From Pectobacterium betavasculorum (GTDB taxonomy: Bacteria > Pseudomonadota > Gammaproteobacteria > Enterobacterales > Enterobacteriaceae), in NCBI RefSeq assembly GCF_000749845.1, contig NZ_JQHM01000003.1, positions 408,933-472,932 on the forward strand: a DNA stretch of 64,000 nucleotides. The letters are read 5' to 3'. The notes below the pieces were generated by a model. That model made no database searches and was not told the origin of the DNA. It saw only the letters and a list, made by a program, of their open reading frames with translations. This document shows positions 22,488 to 30,309 of the stretch, piece after piece. Positions within the stretch are counted from its first letter, which is position 1; every line of letters starts with the position of its first letter. Both the position numbers and the translations under genes were made by a program.

Positions 22488-23627
22488 ATGACCGTATTCA
22501 GTGTAAAACATAGCCCGCTTTTACGTCAGCCGGAACGCTTCATCTCCCGTGAGGATTTGAAGGCGCTGATTTGCCGTATCACCGACAATCTGGTGAATAT
22601 TGAGGATAAAACCGGTGAGTTCTTGTTACGGCTGGACGATGGTCGGGTGATTGATACCAAAGGCTGGGCAGGATGGGAGTGGACGCACGGCATCGGGCTG
22701 TACGGGATTTATCAGTATTATCAGCAGACGGGTGACGAGCAGATGCGCGCCATCATTGACGACTGGTTTACTGAACGTCTGGCGGAAGGCACACCGACGA
22801 AGAACGTGAACACCGTGTGCCCGTTCCTGACGCTGGCTTATCGTTATGAAGAGACGGGCGATGCCCGCTGGCTACCGTATCTGGAGCGCTGGGCGGAGTG
22901 GGTGATGTATGAAATGCCACGCACGGACAAGCAGGGCTTGCAGCACATTGTTTATAACAACGAAAACCATCAGCAGCTGTGGGATGACACGCTAATGATG
23001 AGCGTGCTGCCGCTGGCGAAAATCGGCAAGCTGTTAAATCGGGCGGAGTTTGTAGAAGAAGCGACATATCAGTTCATGCTGCACGTGCAATACCTGATGG
23101 ATCGTGAAAGTGGCCTGTGGTTCCACGGTTGGACATTTGAAGGGCAGCACAACTACGCGAAAGCTCGCTGGGCGCGTGGTAACAGCTGGCTGACTATCGT
23201 TATCCCTGAATTTATCGAACTGCTGGATCTGCCGGAGCACAACGCGACGCGCCGTTTCCTGTTGCAGGTGTTGGAAAGCCAGATTGAAGCCTTGGCGAAA
23301 TATCAGGATGACAGCGGCCTATGGCACACGCTAATCGACGATCCAAACTCGTACCTTGAAAGCTCGGCAACTGCCGGTTTTGCCTACGGTATTTTGAAAG
23401 CGGTGCGCAAGCGCTATGTCGACCCGAGCTACGCTGAGGTTGCGGAGAAAGCGATTCGCGGCGTGATTAATCACGTCAATAAGGACGGTGAACTGACGCA
23501 GGTATCATTCGGCACCGCGATGGGCACCGATCTGGATTTTTACCGTAATATCGCGCTGACCTCTATGCCTTACGGTCAGGCGATGGCGATCCTCTGTCTG
23601 GCGGAATATTTGCGGGTGTATTTGTAA
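22488..23627 (+). CDS. rhiN: Unsaturated rhamnogalacturonyl hydrolase RhiN (GH105)
   Basis: A cytoplasmic GH105 enzyme of about 379 residues that removes the terminal unsaturated galacturonyl unit from rhamnogalacturonan oligomers made by RG lyase. It has the family's (alpha/alpha)6-barrel signatures: 'GWAGWEWTHGIGLYGIYQYY', 'KNVNTVCPFLTLAY', the catalytic-Asp segment 'LWDDTLMMSVLPLA', 'RWARGNSWLTI' and 'SATAGFAYGILKAV'. No signal peptide is present, fitting intracellular work on substrate delivered by RhiT. ATGs occur at 22482 and 22488; the second matches the N-terminus I recall for RhiN homologues (MT-F-VKHSPLL). Confidence 0.88.
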   Translation: MTVFSVKHSPLLRQPERFISREDLKALICRITDNLVNIEDKTGEFLLRLDDGRVIDTKGWAGWEWTHGIGLYGIYQYYQQTGDEQMRAIIDDWFTERLAEGTPTKNVNTVCPFLTLAYRYEETGDARWLPYLERWAEWVMYEMPRTDKQGLQHIVYNNENHQQLWDDTLMMSVLPLAKIGKLLNRAEFVEEATYQFMLHVQYLMDRESGLWFHGWTFEGQHNYAKARWARGNSWLTIVIPEFIELLDLPEHNATRRFLLQVLESQIEALAKYQDDSGLWHTLIDDPNSYLESSATAGFAYGILKAVRKRYVDPSYAEVAEKAIRGVINHVNKDGELTQVSFGTAMGTDLDFYRNIALTSMPYGQAMAILCLAEYLRVYL

Positions 23628-23692
23628 CGGGTTCACGTGAGAGTTGCCTCTCAGTCATATTGGCTATGCTGGCTAAGGGGCTGTTTCGTGCG

Positions 23693-24010
23693 CCACACCG
23701 TCGCTATTCATATGCGATACCGTATACGCGCCCGACGCAGGGCGCTCAGTCGCCGCCGCCCTGCGAACCCAGGCTTCCGGCTAAATTATGCCGCTGCACG
23801 GTTCCATCGGTGTTCCTGCCCGCTAGTCGAGCCGCCAGTTACGCGTTTACTCGCCCCATAAATGGGGCTCACCCTTCGGGCCAGCACAAGTGCTGTTCAA
23901 AAACGTCTCTGACGTTTTTGTCCGACGCGGCACTGGCTTTCGCGACGTCCTGTCGCTCACTCGGCGGCCAAGCCCACCGCTGCATAATTTTTACGCCGGA
24001 TAACGGCAAA
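23693..24010. repeat. Dispersed intergenic repeat, copy 3 (about 320 bp, full-length form)
   Basis: The 441-bp gap after rhiN is mostly this repeat. It shares with copy 1 the left end 'GTTTCGTGCGCCACA', 'AAATTATGCCGCT', the hairpins CCCCATAAATGGGG and ACGTCTCTGACGT, 'GGGCCAGCAC', and the right end 'GCATAATTTTTACGCCG'. The core at about 23846-23925 is almost identical to 7663-7742. Open frames across it are not credible genes. Confidence 0.8.
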
Positions 24011-24068
24011 ACCCATAATAACTCGCAGCATTTGTGTATAAGAAACTCGTGAAGGTAGAAGGAATGCT

Positions 24069-24482
24069 TTATTTCCCGCCCGCCAGATCGATAAAATTCC
24101 CAGTAACGTAAGAGGCTTCGTCCGATAACAACCAGCCTATCGCTTGCGCGACTTCCATTGGGTGACCGCCTCGTTTCATCGGCAGCGGATGCTTGACGCG
24201 ATCGACCCTTGTCGGTTCTCCACCGTCAGCGTGCATATCGGTATAAATAAAATCGGGTCGCACGGCGTTAATACGAATGCCTGATTGGCGACTTCCAGAG
24301 ATAAACCAATGGTCAGCGTATCGAGTGCGCCTTTTTGCGCCGCATAGTCGATATATTCATGTGGTGAACCCAGCGCGGCTGCGGATGACGCGTTGACGAT
24401 GGCACTGTCGTTTCCACCATGCCGGTATGTCATGCGTTTGACCGCTTCTCGTGCACAGAGAAAAATGCCCACATATACGCTT
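24069..24482 (-). pseudogene. Truncated and frameshifted short-chain dehydrogenase (YgfF-like)
   Basis: Two minus-strand frames together give the C-terminal half of an SDR oxidoreductase. The first reads 'GIFLCAREAVKRM', 'IVNASSAAALGSP' and the active-site 'YIDYAAQKG'. The second reads 'GIRINAVRPDFIYTDMHADG', 'PMKRGG' and 'ASYVTGNFIDLAGGK'. They join at 24280-24282, where restoring one G (GGC to GGGC on the coding strand) gives a continuous protein, so a one-base deletion is the cause. The N-terminal half, with the NAD(P)-binding TGxxxGIG, is missing; homology stops near 24482, where a second remnant begins. Closest family by recalled sequence: E. coli YgfF. Confidence 0.8.
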
Positions 24483-24489
24483 TCTCTGG

Positions 24490-24585
24490 CATGTAAGGCA
24501 GGACAGTAATCCGTCGATCAAGTGGCTGTATGAGCAAATGGCGGAGGTGGTTGCGGAGCAGGAGGCGGATTTGCCCCCTGCTTGA
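24490..24585 (+). pseudogene. C-terminal remnant of an unidentified plus-strand gene (possibly LysR-type)
   Basis: Right after the SDR fragment ends, a plus-strand frame reads 'SNPSIKWLYEQMAEVV' and ends 'ADLPPA' at a TGA (24583-24585). It has no start. The phrase resembles the 'NPxxRWLxxQ' ends of LysR-type regulators, but this is a weak, remembered likeness. With the converging truncated SDR it looks like a deletion that fused two gene ends. Confidence 0.35.
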
Positions 24586-24600
24586 GTGACGCTGAGGGGA

Positions 24601-25584
24601 TTACTGCGACAATCCCGACACGCTGTAATTCGCCGGAAGCCAGCGGTAACCGTTGGTGGTGCCGTTACGTTCCAGGCGTGTACCTACGTGGCCGATACCG
24701 GGGAAAGGCAGGTGAGCGCCCGCGACCCAATAACCCTGACTGGCGGCGTCGGTCAGCGCTTTATTACGGGATACCGTCGCCTGATCCATATTCGAGTCAA
24801 AGCTGATCGTGGTGGCTGGTAAACTCATCTGTACCGCTTCCGCATGAATGATGTCTCCCCATACCAGCAACTTTTTCCCCTCGCTCTCGACCATAAACGA
24901 GGTGTGCCCCGGCGTATGTCCCGGGCTTGGAATCGCGGTGATGCCCGACAGAAGTGACGTCTGCTGGGCCGGGAACGTTTTCAGCTTGTTCTCTTTCTTA
25001 ATGGTATCAAAGATGTTTTGTACACGTTGGAACGCTGCCTTTCTGCCTTCTGGCGCATTCTTCAGGTTTTCCGGGCTGAGCCAGAAGTCGGTTTCTGGTT
25101 GACTGACATACACAGTAGCATTCGGGTAGCTCAGCTTATTGTCCTGTACCAAACCGCCAAAGTGGTCACCGTGCAAGTGGGTCATCAACACGGTATCGAC
25201 CTGCTCAGGTTTGTAACCCGCCGCAATCAGATTTGGCAGCACTTTCCCTACCGTAGGGTTACTTTGTTTACCGTTGCCGGTATCGATCAAAATCAGGTGT
25301 TTCCCAGTATTGACCAAATAGGCGTTGATCGACGTTTCCACCTGTGGAGTCAGCGACTTTTCCGCTAGCAGTTCGGTGATTTTTTCCGGTGGAGTACGCT
25401 GCAACAGTTTGTCCATGGGCATGGTATTGGTGCCGTCAGACAGTGCGGTGATTTCGAACTGTCCGAGCATCATGCGGTAATAGCCTGGCTGAGTTTTAAT
25501 CTGAGCGATATCCTGTGCCTGCGCAAACGCAGGTACAAATGCACAAGAGACGAGTAATAAGGCTAATGGTTTCAATAAGTTCAT
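24601..25584 (-). CDS. Secreted metallo-beta-lactamase-fold hydrolase
   Basis: A 327-residue protein with a clear Sec signal peptide (MNLLKPLALLLVSCAFVPAF, cleavage likely after AQA) and the MBL-fold metal motifs 'MTHLHGDHFGG' (HxHxDH), 'PSPGHTPGHTSF' and 'LLVWGDIIHAE'. It belongs to the class that includes methyl-parathion-hydrolase-like and lactonase-like enzymes. The substrate cannot be predicted. The export signal puts it in the periplasm or outside. The frame extends upstream into an ERIC element, but the ATG at 25584 follows AAGGACAAAAACAA and the signal peptide starts there. The neighbours are gene remnants and queE, so context gives no pathway. Confidence 0.8.
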   Translation of the reverse strand: MNLLKPLALLLVSCAFVPAFAQAQDIAQIKTQPGYYRMMLGQFEITALSDGTNTMPMDKLLQRTPPEKITELLAEKSLTPQVETSINAYLVNTGKHLILIDTGNGKQSNPTVGKVLPNLIAAGYKPEQVDTVLMTHLHGDHFGGLVQDNKLSYPNATVYVSQPETDFWLSPENLKNAPEGRKAAFQRVQNIFDTIKKENKLKTFPAQQTSLLSGITAIPSPGHTPGHTSFMVESEGKKLLVWGDIIHAEAVQMSLPATTISFDSNMDQATVSRNKALTDAASQGYWVAGAHLPFPGIGHVGTRLERNGTTNGYRWLPANYSVSGLSQ

Positions 25585-25617
25585 TTGTTTTTGTCCTTGT
25601 TTATTATGAAACATAAT

Positions 25618-25744
<127 letters not shown>

Positions 25745-25912
25745 AAGCAGGTGAAATCGTAACAACAGATTGATTATTGCCGCACACGTCGAATTACTCA
25801 ACTGTTCTCGGCTTGACGTGTTAGCTATGAATGGCTCCTGCGCTGTCTCCGTCCTGCAACGCGAATGATTTAGGGTATAATGTGTTTTTAAGTGAGCGAG
25901 ACAGTGAAAAAC

Positions 25913-26584
25913 ATGCAGTACCCGATTAATGAAATGTTCCAGACGTTACAGGGCGAAGGCTATTTTACCGGTGTTCCGGCGGTGTTTGTGCGTTTGCAAG
26001 GGTGCCCGGTTGGCTGTAGCTGGTGCGATACCAAACATACCTGGGACAAACTGGCAGAACGCGAAACCTCATTGGATCAGGTGCTGGTAAAAACGGAAGA
26101 AAGCGATGCCTGGGGGGCGGCGAGTGCGGAGGATATTCTGGCACTGATGGCGCAGCAGGGTTACACGGCACGCCACATTGTGATCACCGGTGGCGAACCC
26201 TGCATCCATGATTTGGCACCGCTGACGCTACAGCTGGAAAAGCAGGGCTTCAGCTGCCAGATCGAAACCAGCGGCACGCACGACGTGCGCTGTTCGCCCA
26301 AAACCTGGGTGACGGTATCGCCAAAAGTGAATATGCGCGGTGGCATGAAGGTGCTCGATCAAGCGCTGCAACGGGCAGATGAGATCAAACATCCGGTAGC
26401 GCGTGAACGTGACATCGAAGCGTTGGATGCACTGTTGGCGCGGCTTGATGATGATAAGCCGCGCATCGTAGCGCTACAGCCGATTAGTCAGAAAGACGAC
26501 GCGACGAAATTGTGCATCGCAACCTGTATCGCCCGCAACTGGCGGCTTTCCATGCAGACCCATAAGTACCTGAATATCGCCTGA
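25913..26584 (+). CDS. queE: 7-carboxy-7-deazaguanine synthase QueE
   Basis: A 223-residue radical-SAM enzyme that turns 6-carboxytetrahydropterin into 7-carboxy-7-deazaguanine in queuosine synthesis. The cluster motif is the short form 'CPVGCSWCDT' (CxxxCxxC spacing), with 'ITGGEPCIHDL' for SAM binding and N-terminal 'INEMFQTLQGEG'. The ATG at 25913 gives exactly the E. coli length and N-terminus (MQYPINEMF); an in-frame GTG at 25892 is the alternative. It faces queD tail to tail. Confidence 0.95.
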   Translation: MQYPINEMFQTLQGEGYFTGVPAVFVRLQGCPVGCSWCDTKHTWDKLAERETSLDQVLVKTEESDAWGAASAEDILALMAQQGYTARHIVITGGEPCIHDLAPLTLQLEKQGFSCQIETSGTHDVRCSPKTWVTVSPKVNMRGGMKVLDQALQRADEIKHPVARERDIEALDALLARLDDDKPRIVALQPISQKDDATKLCIATCIARNWRLSMQTHKYLNIA

Positions 26585-26638
26585 TATCAGGAGGCGTGAG
26601 AAAAGGATCCTCACGCCAGACTACACGCTACTTCCTCG

Positions 26639-27001
26639 TTACTCGCCTTTATAGACGCAGCCCGCAGTGCAGGTTTCTTTCACCATCACGGCGCTGAGCA
26701 GCGGTAATGTCGGCTTCAGTTGTTGCCAGATCCAGTGTGCCAGCACTTCGCTGGTTGGATTTTCCAGACCGGGGATCTCATTCAGATAGTGATGATCCAA
26801 CCGTTCCCATGTTGGCTTGAATGCAGCTTTCAGCTCAGAGAAATCCATCACCCAGCCGGTATACGGATCCACTTCACCGGTAATTTCCAGTCTCACCATG
26901 AAAGAGTGCCCATGCAGTCTCCCGCATTTGTGGCCTTCCGGCACGTGAGGCAAATGATGTGCGGCTTCAAACTGAAAATCTTTAAATAGTGTAGTGACCA
27001 T
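26639..27001 (-). CDS. queD: 6-carboxy-5,6,7,8-tetrahydropterin synthase QueD
   Basis: A 120-residue T-fold enzyme converting 7,8-dihydroneopterin triphosphate to 6-carboxytetrahydropterin, the step before QueE. Zn-binding His residues lie in 'FEAAHHLP' and 'GRLHGHSF'; the catalytic Cys is in 'HKCGRLHGH'. 'DFSELK', 'LDHHYLN' and 'NPTSEVLA' are family segments. The chosen ATG gives the E. coli length. It converges on queE, so the two queuosine genes sit together on opposite strands. Confidence 0.95.
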   Translation of the reverse strand: MVTTLFKDFQFEAAHHLPHVPEGHKCGRLHGHSFMVRLEITGEVDPYTGWVMDFSELKAAFKPTWERLDHHYLNEIPGLENPTSEVLAHWIWQQLKPTLPLLSAVMVKETCTAGCVYKGE

Positions 27002-27083
27002 AGCGATGTTCCCGGTTTCGTTCTGAAAAAGGGGCTTCCAGAACATAGTATGCAAAAAGCCGTCGCATACTACCCGAAAGTGC

Positions 27084-28418
27084 TTATTCTTCCAACTGCA
27101 CGATCGCAGCGTGATGCCAGCCGGATGGCAGCGGATCGGGGCGGTGAATCGTCATGTGGCTGGTGGTCAGGTTCAGGACGCCACGGGCAAAGAGTGCGGG
27201 CATACCGCCTGGGTAATGCTCGACGCCGAAGGCGCGACCTGTCGCAGGATCGACCCGATACGCATTATCCAGTCCCATCCCCGTCGGGCGTTCAGGATTA
27301 CAGGGCGGTCGCACATCGTACATGCCCTGTTCAGCTGAGTCGCTCTGCCGCTGTTCAAGGTGTACAGCATGGAAATGGATATCACGGATGTAGCCTGCGG
27401 GCGTGCTGTGTAGGTTAATCGCCCCTTCGCCGATCCCTGCGATCTGAGAAAATTGTACCGCTTCGATCCGGCCTGGTTCGATAGCGGGATCGCGATAGCG
27501 CACGGAGATAAAGATCGGATCGGCTTTGCCCCAGTGGCACGGATGTGCGGCAACGCACTGGAACGTGATGTTGCTGAATTGCAGGCGTCGGAATGCGCCA
27601 CCATCGCGGGAGATCAGGCCGATTGCGCGGTTGGTATCGTAAATAGCGCAGTTGCTGACGGAAATATCTTCGATATCGGCAAAGGTTTCGGTGCCGATTT
27701 TCAGTGCGCAGCTCTTGGATCGCAGCAGACAGTTGCTGATGACAACCTGCTGCACCTTACGTTGCAGATGGGGCGGCTTATGGGTGGTTTTGATGCACAA
27801 CGCGTCGTCGGCAGCGCTCAATGAACAGTTGCTGATTTGTACCTGCTGACAGCTGTCGAGATCCAGCGCATCGGTATTCGCCATGCTCAGATCGTTATCA
27901 ATCGTCAAACGTTCGACGATGATCTGGCGACAGCTGACCAGATGCACTGTCCACATCGGAGCGTGTTCAATCGTAAAATCACACAAGCGAACCTGTTCGC
28001 AATCCTCAAAGACCACAATGCGTGGACGATGTTGCGCAGGCAGACGATAGCCCTGATCGTCAGGTTCCGCAGAAAAATATGCATCGGCATTTCCCATGAT
28101 CTTACCCTGACCGCAGATCGTGATATTGCGCTGTTGATAGGCATAAAGAAACGCACGGTGCGACAGTTCGGCCATGCTGATCGTCGTGGCCTGTGCAAAC
28201 TGTTCATAGTCGCCGCTGATAATCAGCTCCGCACCCGCCTCCAGTTGCAGACAAAAATTGGAAGGCAGCAGTAATCCCCCTAATAGATAGCGCCCCGGCT
28301 CTACTGTCAGCGTGCCACCGCCCTGTGCCGCAATCCGATCGATAGCCAACTGAAAAATGGCGGTATCCGGTGTGACGCCATCAGCGGCGGGAGAGTAGGA
28401 CTGAATGGAGTGCTTCAT
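27084..28418 (-). CDS. GH28 family glycoside hydrolase (polygalacturonase-like)
   Basis: A protein of about 444 residues with the right-handed beta-helix repeats of GH28 pectin hydrolases. The active-site regions are recognisable but divergent: '[11 protein letters not shown]' where polygalacturonases have NTDG, the paired Asp in '[11 protein letters not shown]', '[11 protein letters not shown]' where endo-enzymes have GHG, and 'VRYRDPA' near the RIK position. The missing His resembles exo-acting or rhamnogalacturonan-type members more than endo-polygalacturonase. No signal peptide is seen, so it probably acts on imported oligomers. It is divergent from a sugar-binding protein gene. The start is at the ATG preceded by GGATCTCATC; a start 21 nt upstream is possible. 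Confidence 0.8.
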   Translation of the reverse strand: MKHSIQSYSPAADGVTPDTAIFQLAIDRIAAQGGGTLTVEPGRYLLGGLLLPSNFCLQLEAGAELIISGDYEQFAQATTISMAELSHRAFLYAYQQRNITICGQGKIMGNADAYFSAEPDDQGYRLPAQHRPRIVVFEDCEQVRLCDFTIEHAPMWTVHLVSCRQIIVERLTIDNDLSMANTDALDLDSCQQVQISNCSLSAADDALCIKTTHKPPHLQRKVQQVVISNCLLRSKSCALKIGTETFADIEDISVSNCAIYDTNRAIGLISRDGGAFRRLQFSNITFQCVAAHPCHWGKADPIFISVRYRDPAIEPGRIEAVQFSQIAGIGEGAINLHSTPAGYIRDIHFHAVHLEQRQSDSAEQGMYDVRPPCNPERPTGMGLDNAYRVDPATGRAFGVEHYPGGMPALFARGVLNLTTSHMTIHRPDPLPSGWHHAAIVQLEE

Positions 28419-28967
28419 GATGAGATCCAATTTTGTCATTTATGATCGTATTGCAGCACGTTTTGAGGTGTTCGGTAGGATCCGCCACGATGAAATCTGC
28501 GAAGCTTGGAACTGGCTTCACAGCGCACGGCATACCACTTAAGAGAATGTGAAAGGGATAACGAAGAGGATGATGTGGAGCTTCATGCAGTGCGTGTTTC
28601 ATCACGCTTTTGCGCTGTTTTTCCTCTTTTGCCACGCGCGTGGAATGATTTTGTTGTTTTTGTGTTTCTTATTTGTGAATCAAATCTCTTTTTGGTGTGG
28701 TGCGTCGGTTAATGATGTGAGGCATCTCCCTGCCGTGTCAGATAGGGCTTATACCACGTGGTTGAAATGCCCGCTAATGCCACTCGCTCATCAACATTTC
28801 TTCCGTCAGCCCCGCAAATCACGCGTTTTCCCGCTGCGATGACTAGCGCGATAAAAAAGGTTCTGCCTATCTTGTCAGTGTCGAGAAATATGGTCATGTA
28901 CCCTACCTGTTCTCATCTATACGCCACACCAGACACACCACACAATAATAATGTCGTTGGGGGAAAA
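28419..28967. other. Divergent control region between the GH28 gene and the binding-protein gene
   Basis: 549 bp with no credible gene. A frame coding a very hydrophobic stretch (about 28570-28690) exists but has no supporting context. The region must hold the two divergent promoters. I found no clear KdgR, CRP or LacI-type operator by eye. Confidence 0.35.
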
Positions 28968-30260
28968 ATGAGATTACCTGGACTGATTTTCATCGCCTTC
29001 TCTGCGCTCTGTTCGCTTGCGCAGGCTGCTGAACCCGTAGAATTACGTCTCTCGTGGTGGGGAGGAAACAGCCGTCATCAGGCGACGTTGAGCGCACTGG
29101 AAGCCTTTCAGAAACAATATCCCTACATCAGCGTAAAACCCGAATATACCGGTTGGGACGGGCACTTATCTCGTCTGACGACGCAAATTGCCAGCGGTGA
29201 GGAGCCTGATGTACTTCAGGTAAACTGGAACTGGCTGCCGATTTTTTCCAAGACTGGCACTGGGTTTTATGACCTGAATAAGCTGACCGATACACTGAAA
29301 TTGCAGGATTTCCCCGAAGATGCGCTGAAGCCAGCGACCATCGACGGTAAGGTGAACGCGATTTCCACCTCGCTGAATGCGCTGGTGATGTACTACAACA
29401 CGGAAACCTGGAAGAAAGCCGGGCTGCCGTACCCTACCAGTTGGGATGAGCTGTTCCATGCGGGCAAGGTATTTAAAGAAAAACTGGGTGATAACTATTT
29501 CCCCATAGCCTCACCTGCGCAGGACAGCGGTGAAGGCGTGCTGGAACTGATCAACTATTACATGACGCAGAAATATCAGATCGGCATGATCGATGAGAAG
29601 AACAAGCGCTTTAACTACAGTGAGGCGCAATGGATCGAGGCGTTCCGCTTCTACAAGCGTTTGATCGACGAACATGTGATGCCGTCTTCTAAGTATTACA
29701 ATGCGTTTGGCAAAGTGGGCATGTATGAAACGCGCCCCTGGATTAACGGCGAATACGGTGGTGCGCATCTGTGGATTTCGGTCGTGAAGAAATATGCCGA
29801 TCCATTGGCAGCACCCGGCAAGCTTGAACTAGGGCCGTATATCATGACGCCAGGTTCGGAGAATTCAGGACAGTTCTTCAAACCGTCGATGCTGTTTGCC
29901 ATCAGCAAAAACACTAAACACCCGAAAGAAGCGGCGCTGTTGCTGAATTTCCTGATGAACGACCCTGAAGGGGCGCTGCTGATGGGAACCGAACGCGGTA
30001 TTCCGCTCAGCCGCATTGCCAGACAAACTCTGGAAGAAAAACAGAAGCTGGACACCAACGATCTGTCAGTTGCCGGATTATCACTGGCGCTGCAAAAGCC
30101 GATGCAAACACCCGTTTCTTCCTATCTTGAAGATCCTCAGCTTGCCAGCCTGATCCTGCAAACCATCGAACAACTTGATTATGGCAAAAAGAGCGTCGAA
30201 GAGTCGGCGAAAAACTTCAGCAATTCTGGGGAACGAATTCTGAAACGAGTGATTCGCTAG
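28968..30260 (+). CDS. Sugar ABC transporter substrate-binding protein (family 1), orphan
   Basis: A 430-residue periplasmic binding protein with a signal peptide (MRLPGLIFIAFSALCSLAQA, cleaved before AEPVELRLSWWGG). Typical family 1 segments follow: 'LRLSWWGGNSRH', 'DVLQVNWNWLPIF', 'MYYNTETWKKAGLPYPTSWD', 'GAHLWISV' and 'KEAALLLNFLMNDPEGA'. It would capture an oligosaccharide, and the GH28 gene next door suggests a pectin-derived one. No permease or ATPase gene is adjacent, so it must use a transporter encoded elsewhere. The ATG has a GGGGGAAAA ribosome-binding site; the longer frame upstream is not used. Confidence 0.85.
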   Translation: MRLPGLIFIAFSALCSLAQAAEPVELRLSWWGGNSRHQATLSALEAFQKQYPYISVKPEYTGWDGHLSRLTTQIASGEEPDVLQVNWNWLPIFSKTGTGFYDLNKLTDTLKLQDFPEDALKPATIDGKVNAISTSLNALVMYYNTETWKKAGLPYPTSWDELFHAGKVFKEKLGDNYFPIASPAQDSGEGVLELINYYMTQKYQIGMIDEKNKRFNYSEAQWIEAFRFYKRLIDEHVMPSSKYYNAFGKVGMYETRPWINGEYGGAHLWISVVKKYADPLAAPGKLELGPYIMTPGSENSGQFFKPSMLFAISKNTKHPKEAALLLNFLMNDPEGALLMGTERGIPLSRIARQTLEEKQKLDTNDLSVAGLSLALQKPMQTPVSSYLEDPQLASLILQTIEQLDYGKKSVEESAKNFSNSGERILKRVIR

Positions 30261-30309
30261 GGCCGTTAGTGATTAAGATAGTCATTGATGGGTAGAGACT
30301 GCCGGTGCG

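Noticed and set aside
28549..28842. Hydrophobic small ORF upstream of the sugar-binding-protein gene
   Set aside because: Overlaps the true upstream region, has no neighbour or family support, and Phe/Cys-rich composition typical of AT-rich non-coding DNA.
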